Shown piece by piece: positions 42,466-52,464 of a stretch of DNA of 64,000 nucleotides. A model generated the notes under the pieces. That model saw only the letters and a program-made list of their open reading frames with translations, was not told the origin of the DNA and did no database searches. The stretch comes from a virus: IMG/VR virus record IMGVR_UViG_3300008107_000157, positions 1-64,000 of that record. One strand, 5' to 3'. Position 1 is the first letter of the stretch. Each line of letters begins with the position of its first letter. A program made the translations under genes and the position numbers.

Positions 42466-45400
42466 ATACTTCCACTTATTTTTGCTTCCAATTCATCTAT
42501 TTTGGCAGATAATTGCTGAATTGATTTAATCATAGGTGATATTAATTCATTATATGCAATACCAAGCTCTTGTCTATCAGATGCAGCCATTTCACGCTCA
42601 TACACTTCCCAATCTCTTCTATCTTTAAATTTTTCAATTTCTTCCGCAGTATAATTTACAGAAGAACTTACTAAAAATCCAGCATCAGAAGTTGTTAATC
42701 CATAATCTACTAAAGATGCTGTAACTTCTTGTGCAATCAATCCATAATGAAATCTTGGACTAGATGCTCCTATTCTTTTATATTTTACAGGATTTAATTT
42801 GTTTATAAAATCTAAACCCAAATCAGTTGGTTGTATATCCTCTTTTAATCTTCTATCTGAAACTTGTAATAGATTATTTGAATATATGTATCTCCACCTA
42901 TTACCACTTGTACCTAAATCGTTTGTATTTCCTGTAAATGGATGAACAACTCCATCGAAGTATGAAAAAGTACTAGTATTCGGAGATTTTACATAAATAG
43001 CACCTAAAGATTCGAATGCATATGAACTATTTCTAGCTATTTTTGCAAATTGATTTGCAGATGATGCAACTTGTAAACCAAACTCTGTTAATTCACCAAA
43101 ATCTACTTCAGGGGTAAAATTACTACTTCCCCCCGTATAACCACCACCAGCGAGTTGTACATATCCACTTGTAAAATTACCTTGCACTGTCCTTACAGGA
43201 AACAAATAATAAGTACCCGCAGTAGGAAATGATAACGTTGTGAGGGATGAGTATATGCCCATAACTCCCGTTTCATTCGGCATACCATATGTTGTATCAC
43301 CACCAACACTTATATATCCAACACTATTTGCAGTTGCGTATGTAGGTCCATCTTTAATCTCAATCCAAAAATTAACAGAAAAATATCCATTAAAAGTTGG
43401 GCTCGTATAATATAAGTTAGAGCCATTTCCAGAAAATGATGGAGTACCAACGTAGCTACCCGCATCCGGTATATATATAGTTTGAACAACACCAACTGTT
43501 TGATTATACACATTTGAATAATAAGTACCAGCACCGGTTGTTTGGGATGGCATTGAAAGATTTACACTATTTCCTCCTAAATATGTTAGCTGACCTGTTC
43601 TTATTGTTAATTTTGTTGCACCGTTGGCGTTATTGAATCTCATAGATGGTATAGATGGGTCTAATATGATTTTACCAGCAGAACCACTACCTTCCAAAGC
43701 AGTACCACTAATAGTCCATCCACCAATTCTACCGGTATTTGCGGTTACCGTACCCGTCATAGATGCGTTATTGGCAACCATATTTCCAGAAGTATCTACT
43801 GAAAAGTTAGAGCCAATTGTAATAGCACCACCACTAATAGTAACATTTGTTGCAGTTAGTGCACCTGCAGGTGTTACTCTAAATGGCGCAGAAGCAAATG
43901 TTGTATTACCCAAATATATACCATTTGAGTCCGCTTTAAAAATGTTATTTCCTGTACCAATTGAAATAGTTCCACCACTAAATGTTGATGCATTCATAGT
44001 TCCAGTAAGCGATAAAGCACTTCCATTAAAAGATAATTTATCGCCTAATGAAAATATATCAGTAGAACCTGATTTGAAATAAAATGGAGTGTTTGCATTG
44101 TTGTAAGTTCCCGCTCCAACGTATATACTTTTATTTGTACCATCCAATGTAATACCATTTGGCCCTACTCTAAATATTTCATCAAAATAGCCAGCATTAC
44201 CAGCAATAGCCGGTGAATATATAAAACTATCATTAATAAAAGTACCCGTTAAAGTAGAGTTACCATTAACAACTGCTTGTAAGTTATTAGCAACTGTTGT
44301 TGCTGCTGATTGCGCATTTGATGCCGCAGTTGATGCATTAGAAGCAGCGGTTGCGGCATTGTTTGCGGTTGTTTGTGCAGTTGCCGCCGATGCAGTTGCT
44401 GCGTTTGCGGTTGTTTGTGCCGTAGCTGCATTACTAACGCCTGTATTTGCCGTTAATTGTGCGGTATTAACACTTCCTGATAGTGTTGTAAATCCACCAA
44501 ATCCACCCAAGTCTACCGATGATTGATTTGTAAAGTTTAATGAACCTTTTATTTCCAAAGAAGTTCCTGTCCACTTTAAGAATGATGTAGTTCCGTTTAC
44601 AATACTAAATTTAGCAACGTTACTATCTCTACCCAAAAATATTCCATCATTTGCATATCCTTGCGTTGATTGTCCAATTGATAAATACGGATTTGTACTA
44701 CCGCCGGCTAATGTAATATTAGCAGATGATACTCCACCATTATTATTTGTACCAATGTTTAATGTACTTTGAACATATGAATCTTCAAATAAACCTATCT
44801 TTGCAGCCACAAAGAAATCTTGTGTTCCTAATGAAATCCACGGCCCACCTAAATCTGGTCTACCTGTTAAAGAATTTGAGTTATTTGTTGATGTGTGTTG
44901 TCTAGTTGCTGCATAATATGTATCATATGGAGCGTTTCCGTTTGAACTCCACAATACAGTATCTCTTCGTCCATCACCAGAAGTTAACCCATCCGAATAT
45001 TGATAAGCTCTTCCTGCTTCCCAAATTCCAGTATGAACCACACCAGGTCCAGTTTGTCCATCTAATGTTACTGATACTTTATGTGATTGTGAAACAGAAG
45101 CCGGAGTACCAGCCGCGTTTTTATATTCAACCGTAAACGTTACATTTGTTCCTGCGGTTGTTGTTGGAGTTGTTGGTGTTATAGATGCGTTTGTGTGTGC
45201 TTGATGCCCAGATAAACTTACAATTCTAAATGTAGAAGCTGAAGCTAATGTTGCACTATATGTATAAGTTGTGGCTCCCTCAACAACACTAACCACAAAT
45301 GCGGTTGGTGTTCCATATGTTCCCGTATTACTTCGTGTAACAATTTGTGATGCTGGATTTAAGTTTACTACAACTCCACTTTCTCCTTGTTTTATTTTGG

Positions 45401-46364
45401 AAGCTCTTATTGTTATGTTTTGCGTTTGACCCGTTGTACCTTCACTATTAGTATGAACTACTGTCAATGTTACCGATGCTTCATCTGCGTTCATAACAGC
45501 CGATGTCATTGTAAGAGTGGCACCACTAACAGTTGGCAGAGTTGAAAATCCAACTGCATTGGCTGGCGTAAATGACATAGATGTGAACATAGAATTTGTT
45601 CCTTCTAATGCACTTATTGTAACATTTTGTAATGTTCCTGTTTGTGTACCAGCTGCGTTTGCTGCAACAGTTTGTGCTTGCGGAGTTGCTGAAATAGTAA
45701 CGCTTGGTACTGCTTTTCTTGCTTTAGATATTGTAGCTACTACATTTTTTGTTCCCGTTGTTCCTTCACTATCGGTATAATTTACAGGAATAGTTACTTG
45801 TCCCGTATCAGCAGACATTGATGATGCGTTTGAAGTAAATGTTAAGGTGTTTGTAGACGTAGTTCCACTTAATCCATTTGTATATGTCGGTGTTCCTAAA
45901 GATGAAAACCTAGTAGTATTACCTTCTAATGCGGTTATTGTAAGAGAATTAGGGGTAGCAGAACCACTACCTTTTGAATTAGCTTCTATCGTTTGAGCCG
46001 GTGGTGTAACTGCCACTACAACATTAGGAACTCCATCTTTTGCTTTTGAATAAGTTACAACTTTTGTAATATCAGTTGTACTACCTCTACCGTCTTTATA
46101 TCTTACCAATAAACTTAATGAACCACTATCAGCGGTTAATGATGTAATTCCATAAGTAGCATCATCTGGTGTTGTATCATTTGGAGTACAATTTATACCC
46201 GTTGCTGAAATTATATCAAATCTATTATTTGTTGCTAAATTTTCTTCTCTTGCAATATCTTCTCCACCAACTTTAACACTTACCGAACCACTTGTTGCAA
46301 CAAATGAACTGTGATTCTGCGATAACCGATGATAGTGTAACCTCATCATTATATGCGATGCCAT
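42462..46364 (-). CDS. Tail fibre, C-terminal part with S74 chaperone
   Basis: The open frame has 1300 codons. The first 16 or so do not look like normal protein; coding character starts near 46315 (S-S-F-V-A-T-S-G), so the true N-terminus probably comes from the upstream frame by a frameshift. Residues of about 70-500 contain roughly 115-residue beta-sandwich repeats with A-Q-T-V and A-L-E-G blocks. An Ala/Thr-rich coiled segment (about 635-705) follows. The last 135 residues are a peptidase S74 intramolecular chaperone with S-D-R-R-L-K (1169-1174), the Ser/Lys autocleavage site of endosialidase-type fibres, and a coiled-coil tail. It binds the host surface after trimerisation. Confidence 0.8.
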   Translation of the reverse strand: MASHIMMRLHYHRLSQNHSSFVATSGSVSVKVGGEDIAREENLATNNRFDIISATGINCTPNDTTPDDATYGITSLTADSGSLSLLVRYKDGRGSTTDITKVVTYSKAKDGVPNVVVAVTPPAQTIEANSKGSGSATPNSLTITALEGNTTRFSSLGTPTYTNGLSGTTSTNTLTFTSNASSMSADTGQVTIPVNYTDSEGTTGTKNVVATISKARKAVPSVTISATPQAQTVAANAAGTQTGTLQNVTISALEGTNSMFTSMSFTPANAVGFSTLPTVSGATLTMTSAVMNADEASVTLTVVHTNSEGTTGQTQNITIRASKIKQGESGVVVNLNPASQIVTRSNTGTYGTPTAFVVSVVEGATTYTYSATLASASTFRIVSLSGHQAHTNASITPTTPTTTAGTNVTFTVEYKNAAGTPASVSQSHKVSVTLDGQTGPGVVHTGIWEAGRAYQYSDGLTSGDGRRDTVLWSSNGNAPYDTYYAATRQHTSTNNSNSLTGRPDLGGPWISLGTQDFFVAAKIGLFEDSYVQSTLNIGTNNNGGVSSANITLAGGSTNPYLSIGQSTQGYANDGIFLGRDSNVAKFSIVNGTTSFLKWTGTSLEIKGSLNFTNQSSVDLGGFGGFTTLSGSVNTAQLTANTGVSNAATAQTTANAATASAATAQTTANNAATAASNASTAASNAQSAATTVANNLQAVVNGNSTLTGTFINDSFIYSPAIAGNAGYFDEIFRVGPNGITLDGTNKSIYVGAGTYNNANTPFYFKSGSTDIFSLGDKLSFNGSALSLTGTMNASTFSGGTISIGTGNNIFKADSNGIYLGNTTFASAPFRVTPAGALTATNVTISGGAITIGSNFSVDTSGNMVANNASMTGTVTANTGRIGGWTISGTALEGSGSAGKIILDPSIPSMRFNNANGATKLTIRTGQLTYLGGNSVNLSMPSQTTGAGTYYSNVYNQTVGVVQTIYIPDAGSYVGTPSFSGNGSNLYYTSPTFNGYFSVNFWIEIKDGPTYATANSVGYISVGGDTTYGMPNETGVMGIYSSLTTLSFPTAGTYYLFPVRTVQGNFTSGYVQLAGGGYTGGSSNFTPEVDFGELTEFGLQVASSANQFAKIARNSSYAFESLGAIYVKSPNTSTFSYFDGVVHPFTGNTNDLGTSGNRWRYIYSNNLLQVSDRRLKEDIQPTDLGLDFINKLNPVKYKRIGASSPRFHYGLIAQEVTASLVDYGLTTSDAGFLVSSSVNYTAEEIEKFKDRRDWEVYEREMAASDRQELGIAYNELISPMIKSIQQLSAKIDELEAKISGSI
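44249..44460 (-). repeat. Short tandem repeats coding Ala/Thr-rich coiled coil
   Basis: Near-repeated units coding T-A-Q-T-T-A-N-A and A-A-S-N-A occur several times inside the fibre. They form a trimeric coiled-coil-like shaft segment between beta domains and could vary in copy number. Confidence 0.55.
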
Positions 46365-49056
46365 TTAAATCATATGCCGTAAATGTGTATGTTTGTACTC
46401 CGGTACTATATTGGTAATTTGAAGATTGTCCAGCTGAAATTGTATAAGATGTAACACCATTTCCTTCATAGTTTGGTGCTGATAAAGCAGGAACTCCACT
46501 ACCGCTTGTTACAGTTATAGTGTTTGTTAAACTTCCTAAGTTTAATCTTTTTGCTAATATTGTTATGGTTTGTGAAGATGGAATAGGTGATAAATCAGTC
46601 ATCTTATAAAAAAACTGATTTGCATCTGATGTTGCTATTAACCCTTTACCTTTATCTCCTTTTAATACCGCATCAATTGTTACGGATGAGGTAAAATCTC
46701 CATCAACAGTATCGTATTTAAAATCATAATGTGATTGTCCAAAATCATATACATAACCACTTCCAGAAATCGGTGTTGCGCTATATTGGTGAGTAGATGA
46801 TGTTACAAATAATCTATAAACAGTTGCATTTCCAACACTTTCTATTTCGTGTAATGGTGGAGGCGTTCCTACTTCCGAACCCGATGTTATATTAAACCCT
46901 TCACTTTCAAATGATGGTAGATTTTGTCTTACTAAACGAATATCAATATAATCATCGGAAATATCAGATTTATATCTATCATCCGGGTCAAATACAAAAT
47001 TATTTTTATCTGCCGTAGCATAGAATAATCTTGCAGGTGCACCTTGGTCTATTCTAAAAATTGTAAAGTATCTATTAACATCTTCACAACTAGCCGTATA
47101 TGTAATTGCTCCAACAGTTACTCCTAAAGCAGAAGAACCTGTGAAGTTTGGTAAAGATAATGTTCTCGTATCAACATCTACATAATCCAATGTTCCCGGC
47201 TTTGGCGTTCCGGTAATTAAATTACCATTAACATCAACCGATTGTGATTGAAATGTAACAGAACCAGTCAATCCTGTTTTTGTAAAATCAATTGTTACCA
47301 ATTGTGGAAATATGGATGCCGTTGAAAAGTTAAACGAATTATTCGAAACGTTTAATTGTAAATCCCTTCTAACATCAACATCGTTACCACCCGTAAAAGT
47401 AAATTCTTCCTCCAATAAAACGGGAACATAATTATTGTTGATATCATATAACTCAAATTTAAAATCAAATGTTTCATTATTGATTTTAACTGGCACATTT
47501 ACAGTTAATGTAATTTCATTTGGTGAAAACGATGATTCTTGTGCCGCTCTTAAACTTATATCGCTAATATGCCAAACCCCTCCTTTAACAACATAAACTA
47601 AATTACCAATGCCATCGGCATCGGGCTTAAAGTTTATTTGTTGTTTATCATATTTTCTGAATTGAGTATTTGTTGTTAAATCCCCAATCTTTTTTCCGTA
47701 GTTTGTTTCTAATGATGTTGGAGTAAAGGCAGAACCACTCATATAAACTTCAATACCACCAAATGTATCAGCTGCTGCGGATAACAATGGTGTAAAATCT
47801 AATTGATATTCTGTATTCTTTGTGAAATTTACCGATTCTTTGTTATAGAATTTAAATAATCCAACCGATGAACTATAATCGCTTTGTGGTGTTAATAATA
47901 CTGATTTTAAAAGAGTTGTATTATCAACACTAAGATTTACACCCGTTTCTATTACCGATGATGTCCAAAATGATGATAATATAGCATTGGTAAATAAACC
48001 AGTTCTAACATTTAATTGATTTGCAAAAGATGATGTTAATAATAACTCATTACTTTCTAATTGAACATCTTCTAATAATTGAAAATCGCCTAAATCATTT
48101 TTAGAACTAGCATAAACTTTAATTCGGTTTACATCACCACTAAATGTATCTAAATCGGTAATGTTTATGGTAGCAAATGATGAATTGATTGCTGAATCGG
48201 TTAGTGTTACATCCGCATCGTATGACATTGTGTATGATGCCGATGTAAATGCGGTAACCGAATAATAATTTGGTAAAGATGAACCCGTTACATAATATGG
48301 TACATCTACAAATGCTTTTTTATTTGTTGTAACATCGGTTATGGTTGGCGAATATATTTTATTAAAACCAGAGCCGGTTATTTCTATAATCTCTCTTTCC
48401 ATTGATTCGGAAAATTGAGATAACGCATTTAATGATAATTCGTATCGTGAAACTCCTTTAAATGTTCTATAATCTTCGCCAGCCGATGGTACTATTGGTG
48501 TACCATTTAATGAACCAGATATTGTTAATCTACTTACATTTCTATTATAAATCGGAAGTATTGATTCCGTTATATCAATTTTTGGTCTACGATAAAATCT
48601 TATCTTAGATGTATTTGCTAATATTGGGTTTACATTTATTTGCTTTTCCCACTTAACGTTGTATGTGTCTTTCCAATTTTCAGGAACAGGAACTCTAACT
48701 CCGTTTGAAACATACTCACTTAACTCACCCAATATTGTTACAGTACACGGACCAAATGCAGTATCGGGGTATATATAAACGGCAACGACTTTAGAAGTTC
48801 CTTCAAAATATTCAGGAATACCTTCACCTGGTTCGTGATAAATTATGTTACCCTGTGAATCTCTGATTTGTATTTTTACAATTGTATCGGAAACCAATTC
48901 CGGCGAACCTTGAATAAGGAATGCGTTTTTACCTCCCGTAAATGTATCGGGTAATTCTGTTATTTTAAAATATCTACTATTAGGGTCGGTATCGTTTACT
49001 AAAACATTAATTGTTTCTAAACTTTCATCGAAAAGAGTTTTCTTCAGAATTGCCAT
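46273..49056 (-). CDS. Tail fibre/structural protein, N-terminal part
   Basis: The 927-residue, beta-rich protein starts MAILKKTLFDESLETINVLV, a likely virion-attachment start. Its later part (about 700-905) holds beta-sandwich repeats with V-T-S-G-S-G and Y-T-F-T-A-Y-D-L-N-G-I. The last 12 residues (FICCNKWFGKC) do not fit the composition, whereas the overlapping frame there does. This points to a frameshift near 46315 joining it to the gene at 42462-46364 as a fibre of about 2200 residues. Alternatively the two are separate proteins. A promoter-like motif precedes it. Confidence 0.72.
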   Translation of the reverse strand: MAILKKTLFDESLETINVLVNDTDPNSRYFKITELPDTFTGGKNAFLIQGSPELVSDTIVKIQIRDSQGNIIYHEPGEGIPEYFEGTSKVVAVYIYPDTAFGPCTVTILGELSEYVSNGVRVPVPENWKDTYNVKWEKQINVNPILANTSKIRFYRRPKIDITESILPIYNRNVSRLTISGSLNGTPIVPSAGEDYRTFKGVSRYELSLNALSQFSESMEREIIEITGSGFNKIYSPTITDVTTNKKAFVDVPYYVTGSSLPNYYSVTAFTSASYTMSYDADVTLTDSAINSSFATINITDLDTFSGDVNRIKVYASSKNDLGDFQLLEDVQLESNELLLTSSFANQLNVRTGLFTNAILSSFWTSSVIETGVNLSVDNTTLLKSVLLTPQSDYSSSVGLFKFYNKESVNFTKNTEYQLDFTPLLSAAADTFGGIEVYMSGSAFTPTSLETNYGKKIGDLTTNTQFRKYDKQQINFKPDADGIGNLVYVVKGGVWHISDISLRAAQESSFSPNEITLTVNVPVKINNETFDFKFELYDINNNYVPVLLEEEFTFTGGNDVDVRRDLQLNVSNNSFNFSTASIFPQLVTIDFTKTGLTGSVTFQSQSVDVNGNLITGTPKPGTLDYVDVDTRTLSLPNFTGSSALGVTVGAITYTASCEDVNRYFTIFRIDQGAPARLFYATADKNNFVFDPDDRYKSDISDDYIDIRLVRQNLPSFESEGFNITSGSEVGTPPPLHEIESVGNATVYRLFVTSSTHQYSATPISGSGYVYDFGQSHYDFKYDTVDGDFTSSVTIDAVLKGDKGKGLIATSDANQFFYKMTDLSPIPSSQTITILAKRLNLGSLTNTITVTSGSGVPALSAPNYEGNGVTSYTISAGQSSNYQYSTGVQTYTFTAYDLNGIAYNDEVTLSSVIAESQFICCNKWFGKC

Positions 49057-49077
49057 TGTATATCTTTGAGTTACAAT

Positions 49078-49086
49078 GATAAATAT
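49078..49086 (-). promoter_or_regulatory. Near-match to the ATATTTATA motif
   Basis: The coding strand reads ATATTTATC (8 of 9), 21 bases before the ATG of the fibre gene, in the divergent gap 49057-49152. Confidence 0.4.
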
Positions 49087-49106
49087 TTCAAAAAAATATT
49101 ATCTTC

Positions 49107-49115
49107 ATATTTATA
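49107..49115 (+). promoter_or_regulatory. ATATTTATA motif on the plus strand
   Basis: An exact copy lies upstream of the only plus-strand gene, 37 bases before its ATG. Its orientation follows the gene, which supports a directional promoter element rather than random AT-rich sequence. Confidence 0.5.
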
Positions 49116-49152
49116 TAAAGAAAACTAATAAAAACTAAAGAAATATAAAGTT

Positions 49153-49332
49153 ATGAAATATTCTATGTTGCAAATAAAAAAAGAAACCCACGAACTTCTC
49201 AAAAAATATTGCGAAGAACATGGGTTTAAGATGGGGAGTTTAGTTGAAAATTTAATTAAAAAACACGTCGGTGTTACTAAACCTCAAGCGAGTGTGTTAA
49301 GAGCTGATAAGGTTAAAAATCAATCTTACTAA
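49153..49332 (+). CDS. Ribbon-helix-helix-like DNA-binding protein
   Basis: The 59-residue protein, MKYSMLQIKKETHELLKKYC followed by E-E-H-G-F-K-M-G-S-L-V-E-N-L-I-K-K-H-V, has the pattern of the Arc/CopG/MetJ fold: a short beta strand (S-M-L-Q-I), helix A, a G-containing turn and helix B. Dimers of this fold bind DNA as repressors. It is the only plus-strand gene. It lies divergent to the fibre gene and overlaps the 3' end of the Mre11-Rad50 gene by 20 bases. It could regulate the divergent gap or late gene timing (inference). Confidence 0.72.
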   Translation: MKYSMLQIKKETHELLKKYCEEHGFKMGSLVENLIKKHVGVTKPQASVLRADKVKNQSY

Positions 49333-52300
49333 ATCCATCTATCTTTTTTATCTCTATCAATCCATCTACGATATCTCTCATTTGTTCTAAGTGAGAAATC
49401 ATCCAAATAAAATCAAATTGAGTTTTTAAATATTGCATCATCATAAATAATGATGATAAGTTGTTTGCATCCAATGTACCAAATCCTTCATCAATTACTA
49501 AGAAGTTTGGACGAGGTAGGTTACATATGTTAATTAGAGCTACTCTAATAGCCAATCCACTTACGAATTTCTCCATACCACTACACATCTCTAAAGGCCA
49601 TTCTTGGTCTTCATAAACAATCTTTGCGTTAATGTTTTTACCATCGATGTCCATTACAATACTAAAATCAACAACCTGTCCTAAGATATTATTGATTTCA
49701 TTTTCAATAACTGGCATTGCTTTAGAAATTAATTCGTATGGAACTCCATCACGCTTAACTGCATCTAAATAATAGGTGTATAGGCGGTTCTTTTCTTCCA
49801 AATCCTTAACTTCATTCATCTTAGATTTAATACCTTCTATAAACGATTCTAATGAAGAAATAGAGCCATTCAATCCAGCTATATCTTTGTTAATAGATTT
49901 GATTTCTAATTCAATCTCACCCTTAGTTCTATTTAACCCATTAATAACGGATTCTATTTGTTTGTTACGTTTAATAGTATCTTCGTTATCGTGATACTTT
50001 TGGATATCGGTATTTACCTGCTCTAATTGAGTATCATATAATTGTTTTTGAGTTTCGAATCCGTTTAATTCAGCAATTGTTTTTTCTTTAATTACAATTG
50101 CTTTTTGATATTTGGATTTTAACTCAACTAATTCATCCCATTGTTCTTCTACATCTGCAATATAAGATGCCTGTTGAATTAATGATTGGTGCTTGTTTCC
50201 TAATTCTTCTAACTTATCTTCTTGCTCTTCTACTTTAGATTTGGTTTCTAATGCATCTTTTACAAACACATTATTCATACAAAACTTACAATTTGGGTCA
50301 TATTCGTGTTGTTCCAAATGTGAAAGTTTTTCTCTATTAGATTCCAAAGATTGTTCTAATAATTGAATCTGATGTTCGGTTTCATTTATCTCACTTTTAT
50401 ATTCATCCCATTCTTTTTTTGCATCTTCAATTGGTTTACCATTTATAATTTTATGTTCTTCAATTGATTGGGATATTTCTGTAATCGATTTAGTATATTC
50501 ATCCAATTTACCATTCTTACTTTTTTCTTCGGAAAGAACGTGTAAAATATCAAATCCAATTTGATTCTTTTTCTTTTCTAATTTTTCTAAATCCAAATTA
50601 GCATCTACTGGCACTAACTCTTTTGTTAATCCCAATATTCTATTAGATAAATCTTCTACATCATTTGTTTTTGTTTCTAATTCTTTTTCTTTACCTCTTA
50701 GTTCTGATTTCTTAGTTTGCTTTTCTAAACCCTTTTCAGCCAACTCTGTCGTAAAGTCGGTTTTCTTAAAATTTTTGATAAGTACCGATACTTCTTTAAT
50801 ATCTTCGGTTGCGGTTTCGTATAATTTATCAAACACATTTAATCCCATAAATTGTGCTAATAAATCTTTTCTTTCCGATTGTGATTTATCAATAAAGATT
50901 GAGTTATTACCTTGTAATGATAATGCGGTCAATACGAAATCTTCATACTTACCAACGTATTGTTCAATTACGGCGTTTGTATCCCTACGTTCCGTACCAT
51001 TTAAAGAAGTTGTAACTCCACCTTCTTCTTTCCAAAATTGTACATCTACTTTAACGTTCTTACCTTTGTTAATAGTTCTAGCAGTTCTTTTGATAAAGAA
51101 ATCCATTCCATTAACTTGGAAGTGTAGCTCACATTCGAAATCAGATTTACGATTATTCATAATGTTTTGAGCTTTGAATGCTCTACTACTCTTATCGTAT
51201 AAACAAAATGAAATAGCATCGAATAAAGAAGATTTACCTGCTGCGTTTGGTGCAAATAATCCCATCAATCCTCCTATCTTTTGGAAATCGATTTTATTCT
51301 TCTCACCATATGAGAACATATTACTGAATGTAAACTTAATAGGTTTCCAATGAATATTTCTATGTACTTCCTCTTGCGTTATTCTACTATTGATATCTCT
51401 ATTGATTACTTCCAATCCATCTAAGTCGGTAGTAGTTGTAAACGGCATCATTCTTTGAACGTAATCTCTTATCAATGTGTTTTGATGATTGATATCAGTT
51501 ACATCTTCAAAATCTAATTTACTTAATCGATTACCAGTCTTTTGCTTATTAAATGAATCGGTTCTGATGATTGTGAAATCTTCAACACCATATCTCATTT
51601 TAATTTCAGTAATTACTTTCTTTGTATCAGCCGTATCCGTATTAGATAAACGAACTCTTAAACGAGGTTTCTTTGGCATATCCATTACAATAGGAACTAC
51701 TCCATTATCAACATCCAATGTATAATATCCATATTCATTTGGAATATCGATTGCTTCGTATTTCATTGAATCCATATCCCAAGCTAAGAATCCGTGTCCA
51801 TTTAAACTTTCACCAAAGTTTTGTTGTACCAATGAACCGGCATAAACTACTTTACATCCGCTTGGTGAAATCATAGTTTGTCTTTTATGGATATCACCTA
51901 ATAAGGCTAAATCATATCCATCAAACATATCGGTAGTGAAATGGCGAGATGATACCACATACCCAACATCGGTTTGGGAATTATCAACAGGTCCATGAAA
52001 CAATGCAATCTTCTTATTACCAAATAGGGTATTAGCTTTTGGCCAATTTGCTTTGTCATCAAAGATACTGAATACACCAAAATCAACATCACCAATAGAA
52101 TATACTTGCGTATCTCTTAGGTATGTAAAATTGGGTAGATTCAATGCATCTACGATAGGAGTAAGTACATCTAATCTATCGGAGTTATTCATATTACAAT
52201 CGTGATTACCTGTAATAAGGATTGTTTCACAATGTTTAGAACATTCCGTAAATAGCCAACTTATCTCTCTAACCAATTCAGGAGATAATTCCAATTTAGC

Positions 52301-52459
52301 ATGCGCAATATCACCTGCTAAATAAATGAGTGAATTTTCCGTACCTCTTTTACGGATTTCTTCAAACATCTTTTCAAACACTTGTCTATACTCTTTGTGT
52401 CTTTGTACGTTGCGAATGTGTACATCCGCAATATGATAGATTGTTTTTAATCTTTTCAT
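49313..52459 (-). CDS. Fused Mre11-Rad50 (SbcD-SbcC; T4 gp47-gp46)
   Basis: The protein has 1048 residues. Residues 1-340 are an Mre11-type phosphoesterase with D-V-H (12-14), G-D (49-50) and G-N-H-D (84-87). Residues from about 365 are a Rad50/SMC ATPase with Walker A A-P-N-A-A-G-K-S-S near 400, long coiled coils, the zinc-hook C-K-F-C (724-727), the signature C-S-G-M-E-K and Walker B F-L-V-I-D-E-G near 985. T4 has these as two proteins, gp47 (339) and gp46 (560). The complex resects DNA ends for recombination-dependent replication. It overlaps the plus-strand RHH gene at its 3' end. Confidence 0.9.
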   Translation of the reverse strand: MKRLKTIYHIADVHIRNVQRHKEYRQVFEKMFEEIRKRGTENSLIYLAGDIAHAKLELSPELVREISWLFTECSKHCETILITGNHDCNMNNSDRLDVLTPIVDALNLPNFTYLRDTQVYSIGDVDFGVFSIFDDKANWPKANTLFGNKKIALFHGPVDNSQTDVGYVVSSRHFTTDMFDGYDLALLGDIHKRQTMISPSGCKVVYAGSLVQQNFGESLNGHGFLAWDMDSMKYEAIDIPNEYGYYTLDVDNGVVPIVMDMPKKPRLRVRLSNTDTADTKKVITEIKMRYGVEDFTIIRTDSFNKQKTGNRLSKLDFEDVTDINHQNTLIRDYVQRMMPFTTTTDLDGLEVINRDINSRITQEEVHRNIHWKPIKFTFSNMFSYGEKNKIDFQKIGGLMGLFAPNAAGKSSLFDAISFCLYDKSSRAFKAQNIMNNRKSDFECELHFQVNGMDFFIKRTARTINKGKNVKVDVQFWKEEGGVTTSLNGTERRDTNAVIEQYVGKYEDFVLTALSLQGNNSIFIDKSQSERKDLLAQFMGLNVFDKLYETATEDIKEVSVLIKNFKKTDFTTELAEKGLEKQTKKSELRGKEKELETKTNDVEDLSNRILGLTKELVPVDANLDLEKLEKKKNQIGFDILHVLSEEKSKNGKLDEYTKSITEISQSIEEHKIINGKPIEDAKKEWDEYKSEINETEHQIQLLEQSLESNREKLSHLEQHEYDPNCKFCMNNVFVKDALETKSKVEEQEDKLEELGNKHQSLIQQASYIADVEEQWDELVELKSKYQKAIVIKEKTIAELNGFETQKQLYDTQLEQVNTDIQKYHDNEDTIKRNKQIESVINGLNRTKGEIELEIKSINKDIAGLNGSISSLESFIEGIKSKMNEVKDLEEKNRLYTYYLDAVKRDGVPYELISKAMPVIENEINNILGQVVDFSIVMDIDGKNINAKIVYEDQEWPLEMCSGMEKFVSGLAIRVALINICNLPRPNFLVIDEGFGTLDANNLSSLFMMMQYLKTQFDFIWMISHLEQMRDIVDGLIEIKKIDGFSKIDF

Positions 52460-52464
52460 ATTTT

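Noticed and set aside
43624-44082. Plus-strand open frame of 152 codons inside the fibre
   Set aside because: Antisense of repetitive Thr/Gly/Ala fibre codons. It lacks a promoter and the opposite frame is clearly coding.
44249-44460. Diversity-generating retroelement variable region in the fibre
   Set aside because: The repeats are ordinary Ala/Thr coiled-coil codons. No reverse transcriptase or template repeat is visible in the window.
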